A DNA stretch of 64,000 nucleotides, taken from positions 332,881 to 396,880 of the forward strand of contig NW_013657660.1 of assembly GCF_000142905.1 (NCBI RefSeq), written 5' to 3'. The stretch is from Thecamonas trahens ATCC 50062 (lineage: Eukaryota; Apusozoa; Apusomonadida; Apusomonadidae). Below are positions 55,543-64,000 of the stretch, piece after piece; position 1 is the first letter of the stretch, and each line of letters begins with the position of its first letter. Made by a program: the position numbers and the translations under genes. The notes below the pieces were generated by a model. The model made no database searches, was not told the DNA's origin, and saw only the letters and a program-made list of their open reading frames with translations.

Positions 55543-55868
55543 GGTACACCCTCGGTGGAGAAAGAGAGGGAGATGTGTCGTGTTGTGTCGTGTCGTGGAG
55601 AGGGGGGCTGACAAGCGCGTGCAGGTGGACAGCCCCTGCAGGCGTGGGCGGGTGTTTTTTCTTCCTTTGGCGGAAGGTCGGGACAGGGTTGATGATCGTG
55701 ATGGTGGACGCCATCGTGGTTGCCATCGTGGGTCAACCATGATTATGAGACACAAGCTGTTGTTTGTAGTGGCAGATGGTGGCTGGTGGTGGCTTGAGAC
55801 TGCGTGCGTCAGGATACAGGGCCGAGTTGGGAGGGGGGGGGGGGGGGGGGGGGGCCAATAGTCACATC
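55543..55868. promoter_or_regulatory. Upstream region of the histone fusion with 22-base C-run
   Basis: It holds a run of 22 G on the plus strand (55833-55854), which is C on the histone sense strand, about 290 bases upstream of the start. CT-rich sequence lies close to the ATG. No other feature is seen. Confidence 0.4.
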
Positions 55869-58235
55869 TCACCGCATAGAGCGGGTCGAGGCTGATGAGG
55901 TCGACGAGGGGCGGGCACGACCATGACGGAGCGAGGGACGCTCGCGGCGCGGCTGACGTGATGAGGCGACAGGGCGGGCAGAGGTGGATGATGATGTTGT
56001 GTGGGCGTGGAGGGCGGCGGCCGAGGGCGGCGGCGCGCGCAGAGCGCGGCGCGAGCGGATCTTGCGGGCGGTGGGTGATGAAGGCTCCGAGTGGCCTGAG
56101 CCGGTAAACGTCGGGCGCGCGGCAGCACGGTGGTGCTTGGGCACCATGGGAGCGAGGCCGTGGTTCTCCTTGTAGTCCGAGGTGAAGCGGATGGCTGGCG
56201 GAGCGGGCCTGGCAGCGGCGGCCGAGGACGGGCGCGAGCGGTCGGACCGCTGGGCGGCGAGCTCGTGGTGCTGGATGGGGATGACAACCTTGCTGTGCTG
56301 CGGCGCTGAGGCCGGGCGAGCCGGGGCCAGCTTCTTGGCCTTGATGACCTTGGGCGTGACCTTGAGGTTTCGGGTGATCTCGAGGTAGGCGCCATCGTTC
56401 TCATACTTGCCCTGATAGTTTGTGGCGGTAAAGAGCGAAACGAGGTGGCCAGCAGAGAAGAGCTCAAAGCCGTCTTGGACGCATTCGTGGGCGCGGATGA
56501 TCATGGAGACGTCGTTATCGATGCAAAAGTGCTGGACGCGGTCAGGACCGTAGGTGGTGACGTCTGGCCCACGCGAGTTGGCGTGGACGCCGACGACCGA
56601 GTCCGAGGCGGTCGGATCGGACCAGAGCAGATCGCGGACAATGTGCTCGTGTCGAGTGCCGGCGAGCTGCGACATGACTACAGGCTTGGGCACGGCGCGG
56701 ACGTCGTCAAGACCATGGACCGAGCCGCCGAGCCCTCCGTGGCAACAGAAGATCTCCGAGTCGATGAGGCCGGCCAGCGGGAGATGAGTAAAGGCGTCGT
56801 TGACGGCGGCCCAGACGGCGGCGCCATCGTGGTTTCCGAGACGCGTCAGACACTCGGCCTTAAAGCCGTAGTCGGCGTTGATGGCCGCATCCTCGTGGTT
56901 GCCCCGGATGAGAATGATCTGCGACGGGTAGCGGACCTTGAGCGAGAAGAGAAGAGCGACAACCTCGAGCGAGTGCGGACCGCGGTCGACAAAGTCGCCG
57001 AGGAACATGTACGAGACCAGCTCAATGTCGCCAGTGACGTGCTGCGGTGCGCCGTAAGTGCGGAAGAAGGCAAGCAGGTCGTTGATCTGGCCGTGGATGT
57101 CGCCAAAGACCTTGAACGGGGCCTTGGCCTCGACGAGGGTCGGCTCGCTAGCAAGGACGTCGCCAGCGCGCTGGGCGAGACGGAGGAACTCGGGTACGGT
57201 GAGCAGGTCAAACGGCTCGCCAGCCGGTGGCGGGGACCACGTCTCGCTTCCAAGGAGGAGCGGGTTGATGACCTTGGACGTCACGCCGTCCTGAGCCTTG
57301 GTGGGCGAGCGGGCAGCCGAGATGACGTCGGGATCGAGAAAGTTGACCTTTTTGCGGGCAGCCGAGCCAAAGGCCTCGGACATGTATGCAGCGTGTGCCT
57401 CGCGCCGCGAGCGAGCGTCGGCGTAGTGGGCCTGGCGAGCGGGCGTCATGGCCTTCCAGTACAAGGTGGCCTTGGCCTTTGGCGCGGCCGCGCGGGCGGG
57501 AGACGAGAACGGCGACATCATGGGCGAGACTGGCGGGAGGGCCAGCTGCGACTTTGCAGGCGTGGCGCCCGGGCGGAGCTGGGCAGCGGCGGCGGCCGAC
57601 GATGAGCCGTGAATGAACGAGCCGCGGAGGCGGAAGAGCTTGGACGTGCCGCGGATGCGCATCTCGCCGACAGCGGTGTGGAAGGCGCGAAAGTCGAGCG
57701 AGCCTGCCGCGAGCGAGTCAAAGCCAAAGACGGTGGCCCAAGCCAAGGCGGCATCGGCTTCAGACTCGGCCTGTGGCGGGCGGGTGCCGCGGGCACGAGC
57801 GGTGGCGATGTCAGCCAACATGGCAGCAAACTCCGAGCCAGAGATGGTGCCGTCACCATCGGTGTCGTAGAGGGAGAAGATGTACGTGAGCCGCTCGGCG
57901 CCCCATGCGCCACCGTGCGGGGTGTGCGGATCCATGGCGATGATACCGACCTCAAACTGGTGGTAGTCGACGCGGCCGCGCGGGGAGGCGGTGTTGAAGC
58001 CGGCAAAGTAGAGCGCAGCCTTGGCAGCCGAGACCCCAAGCGAGGCCATGAGCTCAACAAAGGCCGGCTCGTCCAGAAAGTGGCCATCGGCTGCGTGAGC
58101 GAGAAACTTGGCCTCGATCCGTGACCGCTCCACAGGGCCGACCTTGGCCGCTGTCAGCAGCTCATGCGAGAGGTCAAACGAGAAGGTGGAGAGGATCTCG
58201 TCACGCGAGGCAAACGACTCGGGAATACTCGACAT
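55869..58235 (-). CDS. PPP-family Ser/Thr phosphatase with N-terminal EF-hand region
   Basis: A 788-residue single-exon protein. The N-terminal ~200 residues are EF-hand-like, with one clear calcium loop (DTDGDGTISGSEF). A Ser/Pro linker follows. The phosphatase domain (from nt ~57130) has all metal and catalytic motifs: GDIHGQ, GDFVDRG, RGNHE, HGGLG, and the later HANSRGPDVTTYGPDRV and RAHECVQDGFE. The LLWSDPT and GPDRV spacing is closest to the Kelch-containing PPKL/BSU phosphatases, though no kelch repeats are present. The tail is basic, Pro/Ser/Arg-rich and probably disordered. Ca2+ control of a PPKL-like catalytic domain is inference. The start is the first ATG of the frame; C-rich sequence lies upstream on the sense strand. 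Confidence 0.9.
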   Translation of the reverse strand: MSSIPESFASRDEILSTFSFDLSHELLTAAKVGPVERSRIEAKFLAHAADGHFLDEPAFVELMASLGVSAAKAALYFAGFNTASPRGRVDYHQFEVGIIAMDPHTPHGGAWGAERLTYIFSLYDTDGDGTISGSEFAAMLADIATARARGTRPPQAESEADAALAWATVFGFDSLAAGSLDFRAFHTAVGEMRIRGTSKLFRLRGSFIHGSSSAAAAAQLRPGATPAKSQLALPPVSPMMSPFSSPARAAAPKAKATLYWKAMTPARQAHYADARSRREAHAAYMSEAFGSAARKKVNFLDPDVISAARSPTKAQDGVTSKVINPLLLGSETWSPPPAGEPFDLLTVPEFLRLAQRAGDVLASEPTLVEAKAPFKVFGDIHGQINDLLAFFRTYGAPQHVTGDIELVSYMFLGDFVDRGPHSLEVVALLFSLKVRYPSQIILIRGNHEDAAINADYGFKAECLTRLGNHDGAAVWAAVNDAFTHLPLAGLIDSEIFCCHGGLGGSVHGLDDVRAVPKPVVMSQLAGTRHEHIVRDLLWSDPTASDSVVGVHANSRGPDVTTYGPDRVQHFCIDNDVSMIIRAHECVQDGFELFSAGHLVSLFTATNYQGKYENDGAYLEITRNLKVTPKVIKAKKLAPARPASAPQHSKVVIPIQHHELAAQRSDRSRPSSAAAARPAPPAIRFTSDYKENHGLAPMVPKHHRAAARPTFTGSGHSEPSSPTARKIRSRRALRAPPPSAAALHAHTTSSSTSARPVASSRQPRRERPSLRHGRARPSSTSSASTRSMR

Positions 58236-58738
58236 GCCAGGCTACCTCGTCGCCAACACTGCGTGGGGGGGGTGGAGGTATCGATGACCTGGCGGTGGAG
58301 TGTAGGCGAGAACAGGCCGTGTGCAAGGGGGGGAAGAGCAGGCGCGCGGACAAGGTGCACCGCGGTGGCGCGAGTTTTGGGTTTGTGGTTCAAATTTTTA
58401 GGATGTGGTGGTGGGGGGGGTGGGGGTGAGGAGGGAAAATTTGTCGTGGAGGGAGAAGGAGGGGGGGGGGGCAAGGGCAAGGGGAAAAAAGAGGCGATGC
58501 TCATGTACCACCACCGATCTCCTCCGTATAGGGGAGGGGATCCAAGATCTCTAGAACAATCCGTTCACTGCTGAGCGAGGCGCTGCCTAGCGCTGCCTCT
58601 CCCCCTCCCTCCCCCCCCCCCACCACCACCAACACCAACCACCACCCTCCGCGATTAGAATGGTTGGCTGGTTGGCAGTCGAGCCGACAAAGCCAGAATC
58701 AACCAAGTCGGCCACCACTCGACGGACACGTTGCGACC
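58236..58738. promoter_or_regulatory. Divergent intergenic region between PPP and ZC3H15 genes
   Basis: Toward the PPP gene there are G-runs on the plus strand (about 58410-58472), which are C-runs on its sense strand. Toward ZC3H15 there is a C-run on the plus strand (58598-58621). Each gene therefore has a sense-strand C-tract in its own half. Confidence 0.45.
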
Positions 58739-60159
58739 ATGGCTCGTCGGAAGAAAGGCGGCGGAGATGCTTCAAAGAAGGCCAACCAGAAGAAGGCAAA
58801 GAAGGTGGTCGAGGTACGTTGAGGGAGAGGGAATGTGGGAGGGGAAGAGAGAGGAGGGGGGGGAGGAGAGGGGGGAGGAGAGGGGGAGGTGGGGGGGGGG
58901 GGGGGGGAAGAAGCGACAGACGGGTCGGCCTTCGTGATTTTGGTTGGTCACACACAGAGTGCGGGGTAGGTGGTGAGCAGAGGGACAGAGAAGGGACTTA
59001 TGGAGGAGACGGGGTTGGATGAATGGGGTTGGGCGAGTAGGACAAGACGTTTGGGCTGAAGAACAAGAACAAGTCGCGGCGTGTGGCGCAGTATGTGGAG
59101 CAGGTGAAGAAGCAGGCTGCGCCCGGGTCGAAGCAGGACCGGGCGAGGGAGCGTGAGCGGGCGCGGCGGGAGCGTGAGAAGAAGGCTGCGGAACAGTACA
59201 ACCAGCTGCTGCTCGAGACGAACAAGGTTGTGCGGTCAAAGAAGACGGCGCTAGCCGCAGGCGTTGACCCCAAGTCGGTGGTGTGCGAGTACTTTAAGCG
59301 CGGCCTCTGCTCCAAGGGCAAGCGGTGCAAGTACTCTCACGACATGGCGCAGGAGCGCAAGCAGAAGAAGCGCAACATCTACGCCGACGAGCGCGATGAG
59401 GCAAAGGCAAAGGAGGATATGAATGATTGGGACGAGGCCAAGCTCCGCGACGTGGTCAACCAGAAGCACGGCGCGCCCAACGCGACCAAAATTGTGTGCA
59501 AGTACTTTATCCAGGCCATCGAGGAGAAGAAGTACGGCTGGTTCTGGGTCTGTCCCAACGGCGGCAAGTCATGCAAGTACCGGCACGCGCTTCCTCCGGG
59601 TTTTGTCCTCAAGTCGGTGGCCAAGGCGCAGAAGGAAGACGAGGACGAGGGCCCGTGCATCGAGGAGATCATCGAGGAGAAGCGCAAGGAGATCAAGGAT
59701 GGAACGCCGGTCACCGCCGAGACCTTTACTGCGTGGAAGAACCGCAAGGTGGCCGCCCGCGAGGAGAAGGCCGCCAAGCTGCGCGAGGAGAAGGTCTCGA
59801 CGTACGCCAAGGGCGGCAAGGAAGGCCTTTCTGGCCGCGATCTGTTCGAGTTCAACCCCGACTCGTTTGTGGATGACGACGATGGTGTCGACAACTTTGA
59901 CAACCGCCAGGACCGTGGCAACGCGAGCTCATCGGCAACCACCACCACCACCACCACCACTACGACTACTACCACCACCACCACCAGCAGCTCTGCACCC
60001 GCACAGGCTGACGCCGCCGATGGTGCAGGCAGCGGCGCTGCGGCTCCCGGCACTGGGCCGGAGGCCGGCGGCGATGCTGCCGAGGTCCAGGCGAGCTTGT
60101 TTGCTGCTGCCTCCTTGGAGGATCTTGACGATGACTCTGACGACGACGACGACGAGTAA
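58739..60159 (+). CDS. ZC3H15/DFRP1 (Tma46-like) zinc-finger protein, two exons
   Basis: ZC3H15 stabilises the translational GTPase DRG1 and acts with ribosomes. Exon 1 (58739-58813, 25 codons) is Lys-rich, ends KKVVE and meets a GTACGT donor. Exon 2 (59041-60159) begins after TAG with DKTFGLKNKNKS, the family signature. Two CCCH fingers follow: CEYFKRGLCSKGKRCKYSH and the longer C...GWFWVCPNGGKSCKYRH. LPPGFVLKS, a coiled segment, SGRDLFEF and an acidic tail complete the match to the family; the product is 397 residues. A Thr run (TTTTTTTT, nt ~59938-59985) is local. The 227-nt intron is G-rich. The last ~30 codons have a degenerate tandem copy immediately downstream. Confidence 0.95.
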
Positions 60160-60404
60160 ACGTTGGCGCCAGTATGTAGACTGCAACAGTGTTGAGTGTT
60201 CGCGGTGATGCTGGCAAGGTCCAAGCGAGCTAGCTTGGTGATGACGCCGACGAAGAGTAAACGCTGGCGCCAGTCATAGGCAGCAGTCCTGAGTGTCGCC
60301 CAGCAGTTGCTCGGCGCGGGAGTCGGCGGCGACTCGCACCCGCTGTGGGAGCCCCGGCGTCAACCGGCACACTCCACTTTGCGCATCGACAGCGAACACC
60401 ACTC
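60160..60404 (+). pseudogene. Degenerate tandem copy of the ZC3H15 3' end
   Basis: Bases 60201-60299 repeat 60068-60203 in diverged form: GGTGATGCTGGCAAGGTCCA matches GGCGATGCTGCCGAGGTCCA, then a ~40-base deletion, then GACGAAGAGTAAACGCTGGC matches GACGACGAGTAAACGTTGGC, then similar 3' flank. In frame it reads GDAGKVQAS, a stop, LGDDADEE, a stop. The feature is therefore a relic of the acidic tail and 3' UTR, lying directly before the Nup98-like gene. Confidence 0.8.
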
Positions 60405-63400
60405 ATGGCGTTCAAGTTCGGGAGCGGCAAGAAGCCGGGAGGGTTTGGCGGCGGCGGTGGGTCCACCTTTGGTGGCGGTAACAAATCATCGTTTGGCGGT
60501 AGGTGGCAGGAGACAGAGCAGCGAGGAAGCAGAGGCGAGCGGGAAGGGGGCGGCAAGGAGGGTGAGGCAGAGAGTGGCGGGCGGCGGGGTGCGGTGACGA
60601 GTCACATTGGCAAGTCGCATTGGGCGGGAAGAGGGCCGGAGACTGACGGGACAGGGAGGGATGTACATGCACTGTGGGGGGTTATAGGTGGTGGCGGCGG
60701 GTTCGGCGCAAAGGCAGGAGGCTCTGGCTTTGGTGGTGCCGCGGCAGGTGGCGGCGGCTTTGGTGGAGGCGCCCGCAGTGGCTTTGGCGCCGGAGGCGCG
60801 GGATTCGGAGGCGGCGCAAAGTCCGCCACTGGCGGCTTTGGCGCAGGCGCTGCTGCAGGCGGTGCTGCCGGTGGAAACAGGTTCGGAGGCGGTGGAGGTG
60901 GCGCCTTTGGCGGCGGAGGTGGCGGGAGTACCTTTGGCGGTGGCGCTGGCGGGAGCAAGTTTGGCGCCGGCGCCGGTGCCGGGAACAAGTTTGGCGCCGG
61001 TGCCGGTGCCGGTGGCTTTGGCGGGAACAAGGCCGGCGGCTTTGGAGCCGGGGCAGGGGGAAACCGGTTTGGCGGTGGTGCCGCAGCTAGCGGTGGGGGC
61101 TTTGGCGCCTCTGGTGGGAGTGGATTCGGGGCTGGCTCCAACGGCGCCGCGGCTGCCGGCGAGACGGTCAAGTACTCCATGACTCGGCATCCGGAGGAGC
61201 GCAACCAGAAGCTGGTCGACATCGCCGCCATGCCCACATACCGGGGCCAGTCAGCGCTCGAGCTGAGGGCCGCCAAGTACGGGTTTGCAACCGGTGGGGC
61301 TGGAAACACCGGCGCCGCTGCAGGGTTTGGCGCAGGCGCGGCGGCTGGCGGCGGCTTTGGGGCCAACAAGGCCGCCGGCGGTGGCTTTGGGGCCAACAAG
61401 GCTACCGGTGGCGGATTTGGCGGCGGCGGCGGCTTTGGGGCCAACAAGGCTGCAGGCGGCGGCTTTGGGGCCAACAAGGCTGCAGGCGGCGGCTTTGGCG
61501 GCAACAGCGGCGGCTTTGGGGCCAACAAGGCTGCAGGCGGCGGTTTTGGCGGCAACAGCAGCGGCTTTGGGGCCAACAAGGCTGCAGGCGGCGGTTTTGG
61601 CGGCAACAAGGCTGCAGGCGGTGGCTTTGGTGCCAGCAGCGGCGGCTTTGGGGGGAACAAGGCTGCAGGCGGTGGCTTTGGCAGCAACAGTAGCGGCGGC
61701 TTCAAGATGGGTGGTGGCAACAACGCTGGCAGCGGCGGCGGCTTCAAGATGGGTGGTGGCGGCGGCAACAATGTGCGGCGGCTTCAGATGGGCGGCGGCG
61801 GCGGCACATGTGCGCGGCGGCGGCGGCNNNNNNNNNNNNNNNNNNNNNNNNNNNNNNNNNNNNNNNNNNNNNNNNNNNNNNNNNNNNNNNNNNNNNNNNN
61901 NNNNNNNNNNNNNNNNNNNNNNNNNNNTGGTGGCGGCGGCTTCAAGATGGGCTGGGCGGCGGCGGCGGCACGCTGGCGGCGGCTTCAAGATGGGCGGCAA
62001 CAACAACGCCGGCGGTGGTGGTGGCTTCAAGATGGGCGGCAACAACAACGCTGGCGGCGGTGGTTTCAAGATGGGCGGCAACAACAATGCTGGCGGTGGT
62101 GGCGGCTTCAAGATGGGCGGCAACAACAATGCTGGCGGTGGTGGCGGCTTCAAGATGGGCGGCAACAACAACGCCGGCGGCGGTGGTGGCTTCAAGATGG
62201 GCGGCAACAACAACGCTGGCGGCGGTGGCTTCAAGATGGGCGGCAACAACAATGCTGGTGGTGGTGGTGGCTTCAAGATGGGCGGCGGCAACGCTGGCGG
62301 CGGCGGTGGCTTCAAAATGGGCGGCGGCAACACTGGCAACAACAACGCTGGTGGCGGCGGCGGCTTCAAGATGGGCGGCGGTAACTCTGGCAACAACAAC
62401 GCTGGTGGCGGTGGCGGCTTCAAGATGGGTGGCGGCGGCAACGGATCTGGTGGTGTGTTCAACAGCCAAAACCAGGTCGCTCAGGTCCAGGCGCAGGCGC
62501 AGGCGCAGATGACCAAGCTCCAGGCACAGCAAAACCAGAACGCACAGGGCCAGAACGCGCAAGGCCAGGGCCAAGGCCAGGATGGCGGAGAGCAAAAGCC
62601 GGCCGAGGGGCTCGGAGAGGCACGGTCGGCGTACGGACCCGACGTGTTCTCGGTTATCCAGTCGCTGCCGGCGCTGCCTGCCGCGCAGCCCAAGACACCG
62701 GTGGCGCACCGGCACCGCAAGACGCCGCGGTCGGCAGCGCGGATTCGTCCGCGCGGATACGCGCCGCCGGCCCAGACATCGGCGCCAGTCCCGCTGCGGA
62801 CGCCACGGTCAGCGCGGACCCGGGCATCGCAGCTGGAAATCAGCAACTTGCAGGCGGTGCAGACGCCGATGGGCGGAGTCTCGGGAGCCAGCCGTGACGG
62901 CGGCGAGGAGTTCTCGATGTTCGACATGTTTGTCTCGCGAGCGCTGGTTGACGAGGAGCGGCGGTCGCGGCGGAGTGCGCGGTCGTCAGCAGCATCGTCG
63001 GCAGCCACGTCGGGCAGAACAACGCCAGCTGTTGCGCACCACCACGAGCTGGCCGACGTCGCGGTGGTTGTCACGCCGCAGCTCGACAGGCTGCGGATCT
63101 CGGGAGAGATGGAGGTTGCGCCGTCTCCAGCCGCAGAGAAGCGCCAGCCGCTGCAAACGCTGTCGTCGAACCCAAGCCAGGCGGGCAGCAGCGGCAACAA
63201 GGCCGGCAGCAGCGCGGCGCAGGCGCGCAAGGCCGACGGCTCGGTCCTCACCAACCTCGTCTCGTCGGTCTCGTCGCTGTTTGGCGCCACGGGCGGCTCG
63301 CCACACGGCAGTTCCACAGTGCCGCGGCTCTCTAAGCCCGGCTACTTTACCGAGCCGTCGATGGCAGAGCTCGCGCGCATGACCGAGGACCAGCTGCGGG

Positions 63401-63789
63401 CGGTGCCGAACTTTGTCATCGGCTGCAAGGGTCTCGGCTCGATCCGGTTCGCCGGCACCACCGACGTCGTTGGCCTCGACCTCGACTCGCTCGTCGAGTT
63501 TGAAAACTCTGCTGTCACCGTGTACCCGGACGGCGTAGTCAAGCACCAGCACGGCGAGAAGCTCAACAAGCCCGCCGAGGTTCGGCTCCACTCATACCCC
63601 AAGTCCAAGGCCAAGTCGCGGAGCAAGAGCCGGACGAGCGCAGGCGTGTCCAGCAAGCGCATTGCCAAGCATCGCGAGCGGCTCCGCAAGGCCACTGAGC
63701 GCGCCGGTGCCGAGTTTATCTCCTATGACGCTGATGACCGCAAGCCCGAGGGGCTCTGGGTCTTCCGCGTCGACAGCTTTGACTCGTAA
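60405..63789 (+). CDS. Nup98-like FG/GLFG nucleoporin with non-cleavable C-terminal domain
   Basis: Exon 1 (60405-60498) encodes GSGKKPGGFGGGGGSTFGGG; a GTAGGT...TAG intron (60499-60687) follows. The next part is a Gly-rich FG field (GFGA, RFGG, KFGA). Within it, ETVKYSMTRHPEERNQKLVD ... YRGQSALELRAAKYG resembles a GLEBS motif, the Gle2/Rae1 binding site. A GFGANKAAGG repeat follows, then an FKMGGNNNAGGG repeat around the second gap. The C-terminal ~150 residues match the Nup98 autoproteolytic domain: GYFTEPSMAELARM, FVIGCKGLGSIRF, WVFRVDSF. The family cleavage site is HF|S; here the end is SFDS and stop, so the His is replaced and nothing follows, as in yeast Nup100/116. Frames change around the gap and in the flanking repeats, so that part is unreliable. 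Confidence 0.88.
61330..62440 (+). repeat. Nucleoporin repeat field: GFGANKAAGG and FKMGGNNNAGGG units
   Basis: Upstream of the gap the unit is about ten residues (GFGANKAAGG, several GGFGGNS variants). Downstream it is about thirteen (FKMGGNNNAGGGG), more than ten copies with AAC/AAT variation. The repeat explains why the assembler left a gap here. Confidence 0.9.
61828..61927. other. Assembly gap (100 N) in nucleoporin repeats
   Basis: Exactly 100 N, usually the code for a gap of unknown size. The sequence on both sides is repeat with broken frames. Confidence 0.95.
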
Positions 63790-63845
63790 ACTACAAACGA
63801 ACAAAGCGGGCGATGGATGAGGGCCGAGCCGGCAAAGCTCAACGT

Positions 63846-64000
63846 TTAAGACTCCCCACTCAGAGAGGTGGCCTCCGACGAGAGCTCGCCGTCGTCGCGC
63901 GAGAGCCGAGAAACCCGCGACATTTGCGAGTCGTCGTCGGAGCCCGAGACAGAGGTTGGCGCACCAGCGCACACAACCTCATCATCATAGTCATAGTCGG
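63846..64000 (-). CDS. C-terminus of an unidentified acidic protein (cut by window end)
   Basis: Only the last ~50 residues are present, ending in TSLSGES and TAA (63846-63848). The sequence is Asp/Ser-rich (DYDYDDEVV, SGSDDDSQMSRVSRLSRDDGE) and gives no family clue. The stop lies 56 bases from the convergent Nup98-like stop, the usual spacing in this window. Confidence 0.7.
   Translation of the reverse strand, partial: DYDYDDEVVCAGAPTSVSGSDDDSQMSRVSRLSRDDGELSSEATSLSGES

Overview
The window looks like nuclear DNA of a free-living eukaryotic microbe. It is GC-rich and very compact, with about 22 protein genes on both strands. Most are intron-poor, but several have one or two short spliceosomal introns, usually with a GTACG donor. 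The gene set is eukaryotic: Nup98-like nucleoporin, SUN-domain protein, Cdc34-type E2, ZC3H15, casein kinase 1, histone folds, PQ-loop and Ctr transporters, a mitochondrial malonyl transferase, and a GPCR fused to a PIP-kinase-like region. The mix fits an apusomonad-like protist such as Thecamonas trahens, but that assignment is inference. Two runs of N (22427-22631 and 61828-61927) show this is a draft assembly. No rRNA, tRNA, CRISPR or transposon was recognised.

Layout. 0-4.4 kb (+): a VPS9-like Rab-GEF candidate and a multi-spanning membrane protein. 4.4-16.8 kb (-): a giant GPCR/PH/PIPK-like/MFS fusion, casein kinase 1, and a long coiled-coil adenylyl cyclase. 17-21.8 kb (+): a large Golgi-type or secreted protein with a kinase-like C-terminus. 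21.8-24.1 kb: two inverted MsrA genes, the second without a visible catalytic exon. 24.4-26.4 kb (+): a Ctr copper transporter, a 42-bp tandem repeat, and mitochondrial malonyl-CoA:ACP transacylase. 26.4-38.9 kb (-): a RanBP2-ZnF/UBP-ZnF/ankyrin protein, a 2,567-residue kelch/cysteine-rich/polytopic receptor, and a SUN protein. 39.4-45.8 kb: Cdc34-like E2 (+), diaminopimelate epimerase (-), a tandem ADP-ribosyltransferase (+) and a PQ-loop transporter (+). 45.9-54.2 kb (+): a 2,760-residue surface protein with a VWD domain. 54.4-58.2 kb (-): a fused H2B-H2A-H3 histone gene and an EF-hand/PPP phosphatase. 58.7-63.8 kb (+): ZC3H15 and Nup98-like. 63.8 kb to the end (-): the C-terminus of an unidentified protein.

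The genes do not form one pathway. Recurring themes are chromatin and nuclear envelope (histone fusion, SUN, Nup98) and signalling at membranes (GPCR-PIPK, cyclase, CK1, VPS9, PPP). The most striking loci are the histone triplet and the GPCR-PIPK-MFS fusion.

Caveat: at least eight genes have points where the coding frame continues only if one base is supplied. Every such break is a one-base deficit. Corrected lengths come out as whole codons, so I treat these as probable base-call errors and annotate each gene as one locus spanning the break.
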